Source: CAYWYR01 sp964462685 (lineage in GTDB: Bacteria; Bacteroidota; Ignavibacteria; Kapaibacteriales; UBA2268). From it: a stretch of DNA of 64,000 nucleotides. Below, piece after piece: positions 18,579 to 26,880 of the stretch. Position numbers and translations under genes: made by a program. The stretch spans positions 1-64,000 of the forward strand of contig CAYWYR010000007.1 in the NCBI GenBank assembly GCA_964462685.1, in the 5' to 3' direction. The stretch's first letter is position 1. Every line of letters begins with the position of its first letter. The notes beneath the pieces were generated by a model that saw only the letters and a program-made list of their open reading frames with translations, was not told the origin of the DNA and did not search any database.

Positions 18579-19118
18579 TTATTTGAATATTGAGCCAAGG
18601 AAAGCATCTTCCATTGGTTCTGCAGCATTAGGATCAATAAAACCGAGAGAGGCTAAAAACGCTTGACCGCCAATAACTGCACAGTATGAGTCCATAAAAT
18701 ATGCCTCCGTATCACCCTGTAGAAAAACGATGCTTGTTTTGTCGAATTGGGTACCACTGATCTCAACTTTGGATTTTGTTTGTTTGGCGGTTAACCCAAG
18801 GCTCTCAAACTCAGCGATATATCCCTCAGTATAGAAATCATTTACTTCCTCTGCTGTTTCAGCATCAATAGCTATCGTAAAAGAGGCAAAAAGCTGATCT
18901 TCACCTTCAGTAAAGATCAGCTTGGGTAATAAGCCGCTATCTTCTCCGCCAAGAGTCTCATAGGATTCAGCTTCACTCGCTACTGTATATAATCTTGGTA
19001 CATCTATAGACCACCCTAAGCCTTCATCACTGAAAACTAATTTTTGAGCGACAACAGAGGAAGCCGAACAAAATAGAGTAAGAGCTAAGATACATGGCAA
19101 TAGTATGATATTTTTCAT
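18579..19118 (-). CDS. Small exported protein of unknown function
   Basis: 179 residues. A signal peptide of about 24 residues ends SSVVA, giving a mature protein starting QKLVFSD, so it obeys the Gln+1 pattern of Bacteroidota exported proteins. The rest looks like a compact alpha/beta domain (GLGWSIDVPRLY, FTIAIDAET), reminiscent of DcrB/PsbP-type folds, but this is only a visual impression. Convergent with the response regulator gene, 22 bp apart. Starts 24 bp after the DUF2130 stop on the same strand, so it may be the second gene of that unit. Confidence 0.6.
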   Translation of the reverse strand: MKNIILLPCILALTLFCSASSVVAQKLVFSDEGLGWSIDVPRLYTVASEAESYETLGGEDSGLLPKLIFTEGEDQLFASFTIAIDAETAEEVNDFYTEGYIAEFESLGLTAKQTKSKVEISGTQFDKTSIVFLQGDTEAYFMDSYCAVIGGQAFLASLGFIDPNAAEPMEDAFLGSIFK

Positions 19119-19142
19119 TCTGATAGTTTTTTAGAAAGTGGA

Positions 19143-20588
19143 TTATTTAAGATTATCGAATTTCTGCTTCATAGTATAATTGTCTTTCGTTAGTCGTTTG
19201 ATAGTGAGATCTTCTGTTTTGTTATTTGCCAAGCGGAGATTATTCTCTGATTTGAGTAGAAGTTCTTTAGTCTTTTCCATTTGTTTTATCGATTTATCGA
19301 TACTGTCAATAGCATCTCTGAACTGTCTGCTAGCTAAATCATAGTTTCTAGCAAAGCCAGTCTTAAACTCTTCTATTCTTTCTTCAAAATTAGTGATATC
19401 AATGTTCTGATTACGCATTTCGATCATTTGATTTTTGTATTCCATCGATTTCCATGCGGCTTGCCGCAATAATGATATGATCAATATAAAGAACTGCGGG
19501 CGGACAACGAACATTTTCTCGTATCGGTGGCTCATATCAACGATACCTTGATTGTATAGCTCATTATCGTTTTCAAGCAGTGACACAAGAACTGCGTATT
19601 CGCAACCTTTGTTCGTTCTGTTTTTATTCAAAGTTTTCAGGAAGTCTTCGTTTTTCTTTTTTGATACTGTATCGTCATTCTCGTTTTTCATCTCGAACAT
19701 GATAGAGACGACTTCATTACCGTGCATATCCTTTTCACGGTAGATATAATCTCCCTTCGTGCCGCCCACAACCTCATTATCCTTATCGAAATATACCCCT
19801 GGAAAAGCTGTAGGGCGAAGGCGGTTAAATTCATTCTCGCAGTGCTGCTCAAGTGACTCCCCCACCATTTTCGTAGAGAGTTTAAGTTTCATATCTCGGT
19901 ACTGCTCTACCTTATCTTCTAAAGCTTCAATCATCAGCTCTTTTTTGCTTAGCTCATGCTCGTGGGTTTCTTTGAGTTTTTCTTGAAGTGTCAGTTTTTC
20001 AGTCTCCTTCTGTTGAAGCTTGCTTTCTAACTTGCGTTGTTCATCCTTAGCTTCACCCAGTGCCTTAGTAAGTGTTAGCTCTTTATCCTGTTCGGCTCGA
20101 TCGAGCTTGCTTTTCATTTCGCTAAGCTGTTCTTTAAGCTTCGATAACTCACTGGTATGCTGCTGGCTGATCTCGGTTTTCAGTTCAGCGATAGTTTTAT
20201 CTTTTTCCAGTTGTGATTGCTCGATTTTCTGACGCATCTCCGTGATCTGTCTGTCTTTAAGAGCGATTTCTTCCATCTGTTTTTTCTCTAGTTCGCTTCT
20301 AAGCTGGTCAATCTCATGTTTTTTTTCTCCAAGTTTTCTATCATTCTCACCCTTAAGCCTTTCTATCTCTTGCTCTTTTTGTGAAAGCTGCTTTTCAGCA
20401 TCCCCGCTTAGCTCGCTCTTAATTCTCTTTATCTCACTTTCGAAAGTCTTTTGCTCGCTGGAAAGCCTTTGCTCAAGCTCTTCGGTGAACTGATGGTCTC
20501 GAATCTGCTTAACAATACTATAAAAGCTGGACTCATCCAGTTGGAATATCTCTCCGCAATTAGGGCATTTAATTTCTTGGTTGGACAT
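19143..20588 (-). CDS. DUF2130 coiled-coil protein, possible PD-(D/E)XK nuclease
   Basis: 481 residues. An N-terminal C8-P-N-C11 knuckle is followed by a very long charged coiled coil (about residues 30-240) and a DUF2130 domain (about 245-415), then another helical tail. Inside the DUF2130 part, D280 (GDYIY) and E299-M-K301 (FEMKNE) form the D...ExK spacing of PD-(D/E)XK nucleases, so a DNA-cleaving role is plausible. The biological function of the family is not established. It borders the accessory island that holds a restriction-modification system. A G9 tract lies 92 bp upstream of the start codon. Confidence 0.82.
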   Translation of the reverse strand: MSNQEIKCPNCGEIFQLDESSFYSIVKQIRDHQFTEELEQRLSSEQKTFESEIKRIKSELSGDAEKQLSQKEQEIERLKGENDRKLGEKKHEIDQLRSELEKKQMEEIALKDRQITEMRQKIEQSQLEKDKTIAELKTEISQQHTSELSKLKEQLSEMKSKLDRAEQDKELTLTKALGEAKDEQRKLESKLQQKETEKLTLQEKLKETHEHELSKKELMIEALEDKVEQYRDMKLKLSTKMVGESLEQHCENEFNRLRPTAFPGVYFDKDNEVVGGTKGDYIYREKDMHGNEVVSIMFEMKNENDDTVSKKKNEDFLKTLNKNRTNKGCEYAVLVSLLENDNELYNQGIVDMSHRYEKMFVVRPQFFILIISLLRQAAWKSMEYKNQMIEMRNQNIDITNFEERIEEFKTGFARNYDLASRQFRDAIDSIDKSIKQMEKTKELLLKSENNLRLANNKTEDLTIKRLTKDNYTMKQKFDNLK

Positions 20589-20679
20589 ATCTTATCTCTG
20601 CTTGGTAGTTTGATTTTTATCTAAGATAAAAAACGAACTTAGCTAAATAAAGGAGTTCGATAAAATATATTAAAAAGCT

Positions 20680-20688
20680 GGGGGGGGG
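20680..20688. repeat. G9 homopolymer tract upstream of the DUF2130 gene
   Basis: Nine consecutive G followed by ATTTT, within the likely promoter region of the minus-strand DUF2130 gene. The same G9-ATTT arrangement recurs at 21996. Long G tracts are slippage-prone. Apart from this tract I see nothing in 20589-20756. Confidence 0.6.
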
Positions 20689-20756
20689 ATTTTAAATATA
20701 TGGTTTAGAATAGATCACATAATAGCTATTATCTAAGCCTACTGTGTTAGTTATAG

Positions 20757-21083
20757 CTATTTATATTTTATAGCAACACCCGAAACACCTGTTCTAGAGT
20801 TCAAAGAAGTAATTATGTTTAATTCGACTCTTATTATAGCATCCGCACCAATTTCTGAAGCTTTTTCTTTAAATAATTAATTGCAGTGTTACTGTTACCA
20901 ACTACATCAGCTGCGACAGAAGCAATTACTTCGTAATCAGAACCAATGTCCCCAGAATATATCTTTGGCTTTGGCTATTGTTTCTGGATAAGGTTTGCCT
21001 CCCTCAGGGTGATGGTAGGTATAATACTTACATCCGGTTAATGTAAATAAAGTAACAATAACTATGATAACGATATTTTTCAT
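20757..21083 (-). pseudogene. Decayed paralogue of the adjacent small lipoprotein gene
   Basis: The minus strand reads a signal peptide with lipobox LTGC, then KYYTYHHPEGG, and stops early. In the other two frames it continues as YSGDIGSDYEVIASVAADVV and then EKASEIGADAIIRVEL. These pieces align in order with the intact neighbour (21095-21436), which has YSTDDIGREYIILGQVIASA and KKEAAKLGADAILDLRL. At least two frameshifts, near 20955 and 20845, are needed to join them. It is a tandem duplicate that has lost its reading frame. No intact product is expected. Confidence 0.82.
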
Positions 21084-21094
21084 TGTAATTATAA

Positions 21095-21436
21095 TTAATC
21101 GATAAATTTAATTGCTGTTGCAGTGGCATTTACGGCCGCATCCCATTGCCCATAAGCAATATGAAGCCTAAGATCTAAGATAGCATCTGCGCCCAGCTTA
21201 GCTGCTTCCTTCTTTGCTATATTGACGGACTTAGAGGAATTGTTACCCCCGTCGGCACTTGCTATTACCTGGCCAAGTATAATATATTCCCTGCCAATGT
21301 CATCTGTCGAATAAACTAAAACCTTCTCTGCAAAAGTCCGAGGAAACTCTTTAACGGTATCATCGGTACGATAAACACTTGAGGTAGAACAACTGCATAC
21401 TAGGGCACACAATAGAGTAGTTAAAATGTATTTCAT
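21095..21436 (-). CDS. Small lipoprotein with YbjQ-like GADAI motif
   Basis: 113 residues. The signal peptide ends in a lipobox-like LVCSC. The mature part contains VLGQVIASADGG-type and AAKLGADAILDLRL segments, resembling the small YbjQ/UPF0145-like or DUF4156-like envelope proteins, where GADAI/V lies at the end of a helix before the final strands. Molecular function is not known. A decayed tandem copy lies directly downstream at 20757-21083. Confidence 0.6.
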   Translation of the reverse strand: MKYILTTLLCALVCSCSTSSVYRTDDTVKEFPRTFAEKVLVYSTDDIGREYIILGQVIASADGGNNSSKSVNIAKKEAAKLGADAILDLRLHIAYGQWDAAVNATATAIKFID

Positions 21437-21503
21437 CTTATTTCTTGCAGTATTGGATTTATTAAATAAATGGTACTAAGAACATTACAATAGAATAATT
21501 TCT

Positions 21504-21992
21504 TCATTTTTTACCCACAAAGTCATCCTGAAAGTACTTCACCCATTCGCCATCAATTAGTTTCTCGCCGTACTCCCTGAAACCGCCATCTGCAGTGCGG
21601 CCGAAGATATATCGCTTGGCTTCTGTACTATTGACAATTAGCTTACCATTTGCCAGTTCAGCAGGTGCGCGCCGCATACCCCGAGATGAAAAAGGGTAGT
21701 AATAAAAGGTTTTGTCTTCCTCATCGTAGCGGATGATGGTATGTAGCTTTAGCGATTCGGAATTGAGTCTGATAACGATGATTGTAGAATCCAGGTCATA
21801 CTCTATTGATTGGAAAGCGGGCTCTTCCCGTATCAGCTCGCCACTTACACTATAACCTTTTGAGGTGCCAATCCACTCGCCTACCATAAAGCCCAGCTCC
21901 GCCATCATCTCCTTTCGCAGGGGTTGGGAAAATGCGAAGATGGGAAAGAGGAGGAGGTGTAGTAGGAGGGGTAGGAGAAGAGTGTTGTTCAT
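21504..21992 (-). CDS. Exported lipocalin-like (DUF1579-type) protein
   Basis: 162 residues. A Leu-rich signal peptide ends FAFS, with mature start QPLRKEM (Gln+1). The mature part begins with FMVGEWIGTSKGYS, like small beta-barrel proteins of the DUF1579/heme-binding-like type, and continues as antiparallel strands (TIIRYDEEDKTFYYYPF). Ligand unknown. The ribosome-binding region is almost wholly a C9 tract on the coding strand (4-12 nt upstream of ATG), so expression could vary by slippage. The first gene of a minus-strand series with the small lipoprotein. Confidence 0.6.
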   Translation of the reverse strand: MNNTLLLPLLLHLLLFPIFAFSQPLRKEMMAELGFMVGEWIGTSKGYSVSGELIREEPAFQSIEYDLDSTIIVIRLNSESLKLHTIIRYDEEDKTFYYYPFSSRGMRRAPAELANGKLIVNSTEAKRYIFGRTADGGFREYGEKLIDGEWVKYFQDDFVGKK

Positions 21993-21995
21993 ATT

Positions 21996-22004
21996 GGGGG
22001 GGGG
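21996..22004. repeat. G9 tract in the ribosome-binding position of the 21992 gene
   Basis: Nine G on the plus strand (nine C on the coding strand of the minus gene), ending 3 bp before its ATG and followed by ATTT. It replaces any purine-rich Shine-Dalgarno sequence. Length change by slipped-strand mispairing would change spacing around the start codon. Confidence 0.6.
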
Positions 22005-22164
22005 ATTTGATGAACACCTTTTATAATGTTATAGAGGTCATATATAAAATAAATATGCAACATAATAGATTTCATGATATGATTGCACTTAGGATATAGA
22101 TCGTAATAAAAGATTTGGAATTATACTACGTTTGTACTATATTATATGCTAAACAAAGGTAGCT

Positions 22165-23313
22165 ATGAGTATGTTAACATTTAAAGTTGGAGAATTATTT
22201 TGCGGCCCAGGTGGTATAGCATTTGGGGCACACCTCGCTAGTGTTAATGGAGTAAAAGTTATTTCGGCGTGGGCTAATGACTATGATAAGGATACGTGCG
22301 AAACATACAGGAATAACATAAAAAGATTTACACCCGATGTAAAAACACTTAATACAGATGTTCGAAAACTAGATATTAATACTTTAACTGAAATAGATGG
22401 TTTTTGTTTTGGATTTCCTTGTAATGACTTTAGTGTAGTTGGACAGCAAAAAGGAATGAATGGTTTATATGGACCTTTATACTCATATGGTACAAAAGTA
22501 ATAAATAAACTTAAACCTAAATGGTTTATGGCTGAAAATGTATCAGGACTAAGAAATGCGAATGATGGAAATGCATTTGATTTAATACTAAAGGATTTAA
22601 AAAATGAAGGATACAATCTTTTTCCGCACTTGTATAAGTTTGAGGAGTATGGTGTACCACAAGCAAGGCACAGATTAATAATTATTGGAATAAGACACGA
22701 TTTAAATGTAGAATTTAAAATACCTGAACCTACCCACCTAAAAAACTTTGTGACTTCTAAAGAGGCTATTGAGACTCCAGCAATAAATAAAAAGGCTTGT
22801 AATCACGAGTTTACTAACCAATCTAAAACGGTCATCGAAAGATTAAAATATATTAAACCTGGAGAAAATGCATTTACCGCTGATATACCAAAGGCATTAC
22901 AATTAAATATCAAAGGTGCTAAAATCAGTCAAATTTATAAAAGACTCGATCCAACGAAACCGTCATATACAATTACTGGTAGTGGTGGTGGTGGTACTCA
23001 CGTATACCATTGGAAAGAAAATAGAGCTTTAACAAATCGTGAAAGGGCAAGGTTGCAAACATTTCCAGATGATTTTAAATTTATAGGTTCTAAAGAAAGT
23101 GTTAGGAAGCAAATAGGGATGGCTGTACCTCCTAAGGGTGCAAAAGTTATATTTGAAGCACTTTTTAAATCATTTAAAGGCTTAGATTACAATCATATCC
23201 CATATAAATATGCTCCCCTTTATTATAATAAAAAAAACTTAGAGACCTTTTACAATAACGGTCAAATGCAACTACTCGAACCAAATAAAAAATATGATAC
23301 TGCAAGGGCATAA
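22165..23313 (+). CDS. DNA (cytosine-5)-methyltransferase of a type II R-M system
   Basis: 382 residues with all C5-methyltransferase motifs: FCGPGG for AdoMet binding at about residues 12-17, the catalytic Pro-Cys in GFPCNDFS (Cys86), E124-N-V in ENVSGLRN, QARHRLIIIGIR, a target-recognition region at about 210-270, and RALTNRERARLQTFPDDF with RKQIGMAVPP at the end. It methylates cytosine in a specific site and protects the host from the endonuclease encoded next. The last 20 nt overlap the nuclease gene. The region is clearly AT-richer than its neighbours, suggesting transfer. The start is preceded by an AAAGGTAG ribosome-binding site. Confidence 0.93.
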   Translation: MSMLTFKVGELFCGPGGIAFGAHLASVNGVKVISAWANDYDKDTCETYRNNIKRFTPDVKTLNTDVRKLDINTLTEIDGFCFGFPCNDFSVVGQQKGMNGLYGPLYSYGTKVINKLKPKWFMAENVSGLRNANDGNAFDLILKDLKNEGYNLFPHLYKFEEYGVPQARHRLIIIGIRHDLNVEFKIPEPTHLKNFVTSKEAIETPAINKKACNHEFTNQSKTVIERLKYIKPGENAFTADIPKALQLNIKGAKISQIYKRLDPTKPSYTITGSGGGGTHVYHWKENRALTNRERARLQTFPDDFKFIGSKESVRKQIGMAVPPKGAKVIFEALFKSFKGLDYNHIPYKYAPLYYNKKNLETFYNNGQMQLLEPNKKYDTARA

Positions 23314-24241
23314 GCAATTATTTGAGCAAGTCTTGATTAAACCCTCTAAGCTTTCAAATAAATTGCAAATACTATCTGGTTTTGCTTCTTCTGCGATGGC
23401 ATTCCATCATTTAGAATATTTAAAAAGAAATAATAAGTCTGATATAAAGATCGATTTAATAGTAGGAATGACACCTATAAGAGGAATAAATAAAATTGAT
23501 CATAACGCTTTTAAAAAGATAATGTCAGACTACCCTACATTCTCATGTAGTTATTTAACAGATATTCCTCCCGTTCATTCTAAAGTTTATACGTGGTTTA
23601 AAGATGATGAACCAACTAGATGCTTTATAGGTTCTGCAAATTACTCGCAATTAGCTTTTACTCGTGGTAATCAATCAGAGATACTTTATGAAATAGATGG
23701 TAAATATGGGAAAAATTATATAGAAAAGTATCTTAATAACAGTATATATTGCAACCATTTAGATGCAGATTCTATAATAAATAATAAAGGTAAAGCTAGG
23801 GAAGATGGTTTATCGAAAAGTAAATTTGTTCAAGAAAGTCTAATACAAAAAGTAAGCTTATTATCTGCAAAAAATACAATTCACACTAAAGGTGGTTTAA
23901 ACTGGGGTCAACGCGAAGGGCGAAATAAAAATCAAGCATACATTCCTATTAATGGTGAACTTAGGTTTAAAAATTATTTTCCTGAGACTGGTATACATTT
24001 CTCTGTATTAACTGATGATGATAAAACTTTTATTTGCACAAGAGCACAGCAAAATGGAAAAGCAATAGAGACACCTCATAATAATAGTTTACTGGGTGAA
24101 TATTTTAGATATAGATTAGGTTTAGAAAATGGGGCATTTGTAAGTGGTATAGATCTTGAAAATTATGGCCGTACAGATGTAACATTTCAAAAAATAGATG
24201 ATGAGACATTCTATATGGATTTTAGCGTTGAAAAAAACTAA
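23294..24241 (+). CDS. Type II restriction endonuclease, NgoFVII/BfiI-like PLD nuclease
   Basis: 315 residues. The N-terminal half is a phospholipase-D-fold nuclease with a single HKD-type half-site: H95-S-K97 (PVHSKVYTWF), then GSANYS and an acidic QSE. BfiI-like enzymes dimerise to build one metal-independent active site from such half-sites. The C-terminal region (about 190-315) would bind DNA. The order and spacing resemble the NgoFVII endonuclease family. The partner methyltransferase overlaps by 20 nt, so the pair is a complete R-M unit. Recognition sequence cannot be read from the protein. Confidence 0.83.
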   Translation: MILQGHKQLFEQVLIKPSKLSNKLQILSGFASSAMAFHHLEYLKRNNKSDIKIDLIVGMTPIRGINKIDHNAFKKIMSDYPTFSCSYLTDIPPVHSKVYTWFKDDEPTRCFIGSANYSQLAFTRGNQSEILYEIDGKYGKNYIEKYLNNSIYCNHLDADSIINNKGKAREDGLSKSKFVQESLIQKVSLLSAKNTIHTKGGLNWGQREGRNKNQAYIPINGELRFKNYFPETGIHFSVLTDDDKTFICTRAQQNGKAIETPHNNSLLGEYFRYRLGLENGAFVSGIDLENYGRTDVTFQKIDDETFYMDFSVEKN

Positions 24242-24249
24242 ACAACTAT

Positions 24250-24497
24250 TTATTCCAAAATCGATATGAGACATACCCCCTCATCCTGATCCCATATCAA
24301 AAGCCAGTCGGATTCGATATGGCATTCCCAATAGCCAGCATATTTACCTTTGAGTTTAAGGGTTTGAACTTACGATTGATCTTACCATCTATAACAAGGT
24401 TGGTAACAACCTCATCAAGTTTAGTCATATCGAGACCCCTCTTTTTAGCTCGTTTAAGATCTTTCTTAAAACCGTTCGTCTGTCTTAGTTCATACAT
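24250..24497 (-). pseudogene. Frameshifted YafQ-family toxin
   Basis: The first frame gives a normal YafQ/RelE start (MYELRQTNGFKKDLKRAKKRG) through INRKFKPL and then runs into unrelated residues. In the neighbouring frame the conserved C-terminus appears: LKGKYAGYWECHIESDWLLI, the RNase-toxin core, ending at 24250. One lost base near 24355-24363 joins them. The toxin is therefore probably dead, or made only by frameshifting. It follows the antitoxin by 6 bp. The C-terminal catalytic tail usual for YafQ (a late His) is also missing. Confidence 0.82.
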
Positions 24498-24503
24498 TCG
24501 TTT

Positions 24504-24698
24504 CTATGAATATAGTTGTTGTCTAAAGTTTTCAAGATCCAGTTTCTCGGTCTTCCCCTCTCTTGCTTCACGCATTGCCTGCTCGGTTTCCTCATTATAG
24601 CGGGGCTGCTCTTCTATACGGGCAAACCCGAACGTCCTTAGCATTTCGATTACGGCCTTAGCCTGGTCTGTCTTATCATCAATATATACTGTTGTCAT
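24504..24698 (-). CDS. Type II antitoxin (partner of the YafQ-like toxin)
   Basis: About 64 residues from ATG at 24698; a longer form from 24746 is possible but would add a basic tail out of keeping with the family. An AAAGGCTCACT sequence precedes the 24698 ATG. The C-terminal YNEETEQAMREAREGK segment is typical of antitoxins that wrap YafQ/RelE toxins. The N-terminal part (VYIDDKTDQAKAVIEMLRTF) is not a clear RHH or HTH. The adjacent toxin gene is frameshifted, so the antitoxin may persist without its target or protect against foreign toxins. Confidence 0.65.
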   Translation of the reverse strand: MTTVYIDDKTDQAKAVIEMLRTFGFARIEEQPRYNEETEQAMREAREGKTEKLDLENFRQQLYS

Positions 24699-24829
24699 AG
24701 TGAGCCTTTGCTTTGTTTTACTTTTACCATTTATACGATGTATCACTAAAAAGGATTAAACACATAAAGTCATTATACAACATCAAATAGATCATTCATC
24801 ACATTACAAGTTAACCTAACTGAAAAATA

Positions 24830-25846
24830 CTAGTATCTTTTCCGCAACCAAAAGGAAACACGCACCAAAAAGATCAAAGCAGGAACTTCGACTAAAGGAC
24901 CAATCACCCCTGCAAAGGCTTGTCCGGAATTCAAACCGAATACCGCGATAGCCAACTCAAAATTATTCCCGGCTGCCGTAAAAGCTACCGAAGCGGTTTT
25001 GTCGTAATGTGCGCCTGCAGCCTTGGAGAAGAAAAATCCGATTATAAACATTAATATAAAATAAATAAGTAATGGAACAGCAATTATCAGAACGTCCATC
25101 GGTAATTCTATTATCATATCCCCTTTTAAAGAGAACATAACTACAATCGTAAACAAAAGGGCAATCAAAGTTAGCGGGGAAACTGCCGGAATGAACTTAT
25201 TCGTGTACCAATCTTCTCCATTTAATTTCACTAATACTAATCTGCTTAAGATGCCCATTATAAATGGAATACCTAAGTAAATAGCAACGCTTTCAGCAAT
25301 TGTGCCAATTGAAATATCAACAATAGCTCCATCGAAACCGAAGTAAGGCGGAAGAACAGTAATAAATAACCAAGCATAAAAACTATAAGCAAATACCTGG
25401 AATATACTGTTTAACGCGACCAAACCTGCTCCATATTCGCTACTTCCTTCTGCGAGGTCGTTCCATACCAATACCATAGCAATACAACGGGCCAAGCCTA
25501 TTAAGATGAGCCCGACCATGTATTCTGGATAATCATGTAAAAATATAATCGCCAAAATAAACATGAGAACAGGACCAATTATCCAATTGAGTATAAGAGA
25601 AATAGATAGGATTTTTGTATTTCTGAAAACTTTTGGCAACAATGCATAATCCACTTTTGCCAAAGGTGGGTACATCATCAAGATCAACCCGATTGCGATT
25701 GGGATATTAGTAGTTCCGCTACTGAACGAGTTTATTGTGTTTGGTAATGCCGGAATGAAATATCCAAGCGCTACCCCAAAAGCCATCGCTATAAATATCC
25801 AAAGTGTTAGATTTCTGTCCAAAAAGCCTAATTGTTTTGTCGTCAT
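24830..25846 (-). CDS. acr3: Arsenite efflux transporter, ACR3 family
   Basis: 338 residues with about ten transmembrane segments. It contains the ACR3 signature with the essential cysteine, C121, in IGLARCIAMVLVWNDLAEG, plus later conserved segments AAGNNFELAIAVFGLNSGQAFA. It exports arsenite (and in some members antimonite) by a proton-coupled antiport across the inner membrane. It is the last gene of an arsR-DUF6428-acr3 operon. ArsC and ArsA are absent from this locus, so arsenate reduction must be encoded elsewhere, if present. Confidence 0.93.
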   Translation of the reverse strand: MTTKQLGFLDRNLTLWIFIAMAFGVALGYFIPALPNTINSFSSGTTNIPIAIGLILMMYPPLAKVDYALLPKVFRNTKILSISLILNWIIGPVLMFILAIIFLHDYPEYMVGLILIGLARCIAMVLVWNDLAEGSSEYGAGLVALNSIFQVFAYSFYAWLFITVLPPYFGFDGAIVDISIGTIAESVAIYLGIPFIMGILSRLVLVKLNGEDWYTNKFIPAVSPLTLIALLFTIVVMFSLKGDMIIELPMDVLIIAVPLLIYFILMFIIGFFFSKAAGAHYDKTASVAFTAAGNNFELAIAVFGLNSGQAFAGVIGPLVEVPALIFLVRVSFWLRKRY

Positions 25847-25959
25847 TATTTATGGATTTTTGGGTGAGAGAACATATAAAATTTCAGTTACTATTTAGAG
25901 GCTTCTGTTAATATATTGATCTTTTAATTGATATCATTTTAATAAATATCGAGTAGTTT

Positions 25960-26427
25960 TTAGCAACAGTTACTATCTGGCGAGCAGGAAGGTGCCGAAT
26001 TTAATGTAGGTAATACGGCTGCAACCATTTCCACTGGAATTCCGCATTTGTCTTTTGCTAAACAGTCCGTTTGTTTGTTGGTTAGCAAAAAATTTTGTCC
26101 ATCAAAATCGAGCCCGTATTTCCCAATCGTATACGCCTGATACTCAACCTCGATTTCAGAATCGCCTATTTGTAATGCTTTCTCAGAAAGTTCTATGATA
26201 TTCAATAGCTTATCTGGATGCAGTCTGTGGTCGTAGTCGTTTGCATTCCAGAGTTGGAAGTTTACTACCTCTTCTTTCCTTTCCGTTCCTCCACAATCGA
26301 TAAAATGTTTTGTGATTTTACCAATCTCTGTAACGTGAAAATGACTTGGGACTAAGTCGCCGTTTGGTAGTTGAAAACCTAAGGTTTCCAAGTCTTTCAG
26401 TAACGCTTTTACTTGTGATAGCTTCAT
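25960..26427 (-). CDS. DUF6428 protein of the arsenic operon
   Basis: 155 residues, soluble, with no signal peptide. Conserved features are LPNGDLVPSHFHVTEIG near the N-terminus, FIDCGGT and a YTIGKYGL segment. The C-terminus is cysteine-rich, CSPDSNCC, ending in Cys-Cys exactly like the ArsR protein encoded just upstream. This family (DUF6428) is found in Bacteroidota ars operons between arsR and acr3, but its job is not established. The terminal cysteines could bind As(III) (inference). Confidence 0.78.
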   Translation of the reverse strand: MKLSQVKALLKDLETLGFQLPNGDLVPSHFHVTEIGKITKHFIDCGGTERKEEVVNFQLWNANDYDHRLHPDKLLNIIELSEKALQIGDSEIEVEYQAYTIGKYGLDFDGQNFLLTNKQTDCLAKDKCGIPVEMVAAVLPTLNSAPSCSPDSNCC

Positions 26428-26475
26428 AATTATATTCCTTTATTGCGATTATGCGATGAATAACCCAAAAAATTT

Positions 26476-26808
26476 TTAACAACAGTTTTGATTATCTGGT
26501 AGATCTTGATTTAGAAAATCAATCATAGTAGATTTCATTGCTGTCCAGTTTTCTTTATCAATACAGTAACAAACACTTGTTCCTTCTACATTTCCTTTAA
26601 TCAGACCTATATGTTTTAGCTCTTTTAAGTGTTGTGAAATCGTAGGCTGAGCAAGTCCGATTTCATTTACCAAGTCTCCGCAAACGCATGAATTGATTCT
26701 GAACAAATGTTGTAAAATGGCCACCCTTGCCGGATGACCGAATACTTTGGCAAAAAGAGAAATCTCATTTTGCTTGTCGGTAAAGATGCTTGTTTTTGAT
26801 AATCCCAT
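26476..26808 (-). CDS. arsR: ArsR-type metalloregulatory repressor
   Basis: 110 residues with the winged-HTH of ArsR/SmtB repressors: FGHPARVAILQHL, the recognition helix in AQPTISQHLKELKHIGLI, and a wing VEGTSVCYC. Cys41 and Cys43 (SCVCGDLV) match the As(III)-binding C-x-C of the alpha-3 helix type, and the protein ends NQNCC (Cys109-Cys110). It should repress its own operon until arsenite binds. The palindrome TATATTGCAATATA lies 20-33 bp upstream of the start codon and is the likely operator. Confidence 0.92.
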   Translation of the reverse strand: MGLSKTSIFTDKQNEISLFAKVFGHPARVAILQHLFRINSCVCGDLVNEIGLAQPTISQHLKELKHIGLIKGNVEGTSVCYCIDKENWTAMKSTMIDFLNQDLPDNQNCC

Positions 26809-26827
26809 TCATACATACCTATATTTG

Positions 26828-26841
26828 TATATTGCAATATA
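26828..26841. promoter_or_regulatory. Candidate ArsR operator
   Basis: TATATTGCAATATA, a perfect 14-bp palindrome, ends 20 bp before the arsR start codon. ArsR-family repressors bind AT-rich dyads at this position, overlapping the promoter of their own operon. Inference from position and symmetry only. Confidence 0.55.
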
Positions 26842-26880
26842 ACGATAAAAGAATAAATTTGCTATCCTCTCCCCTCAACC

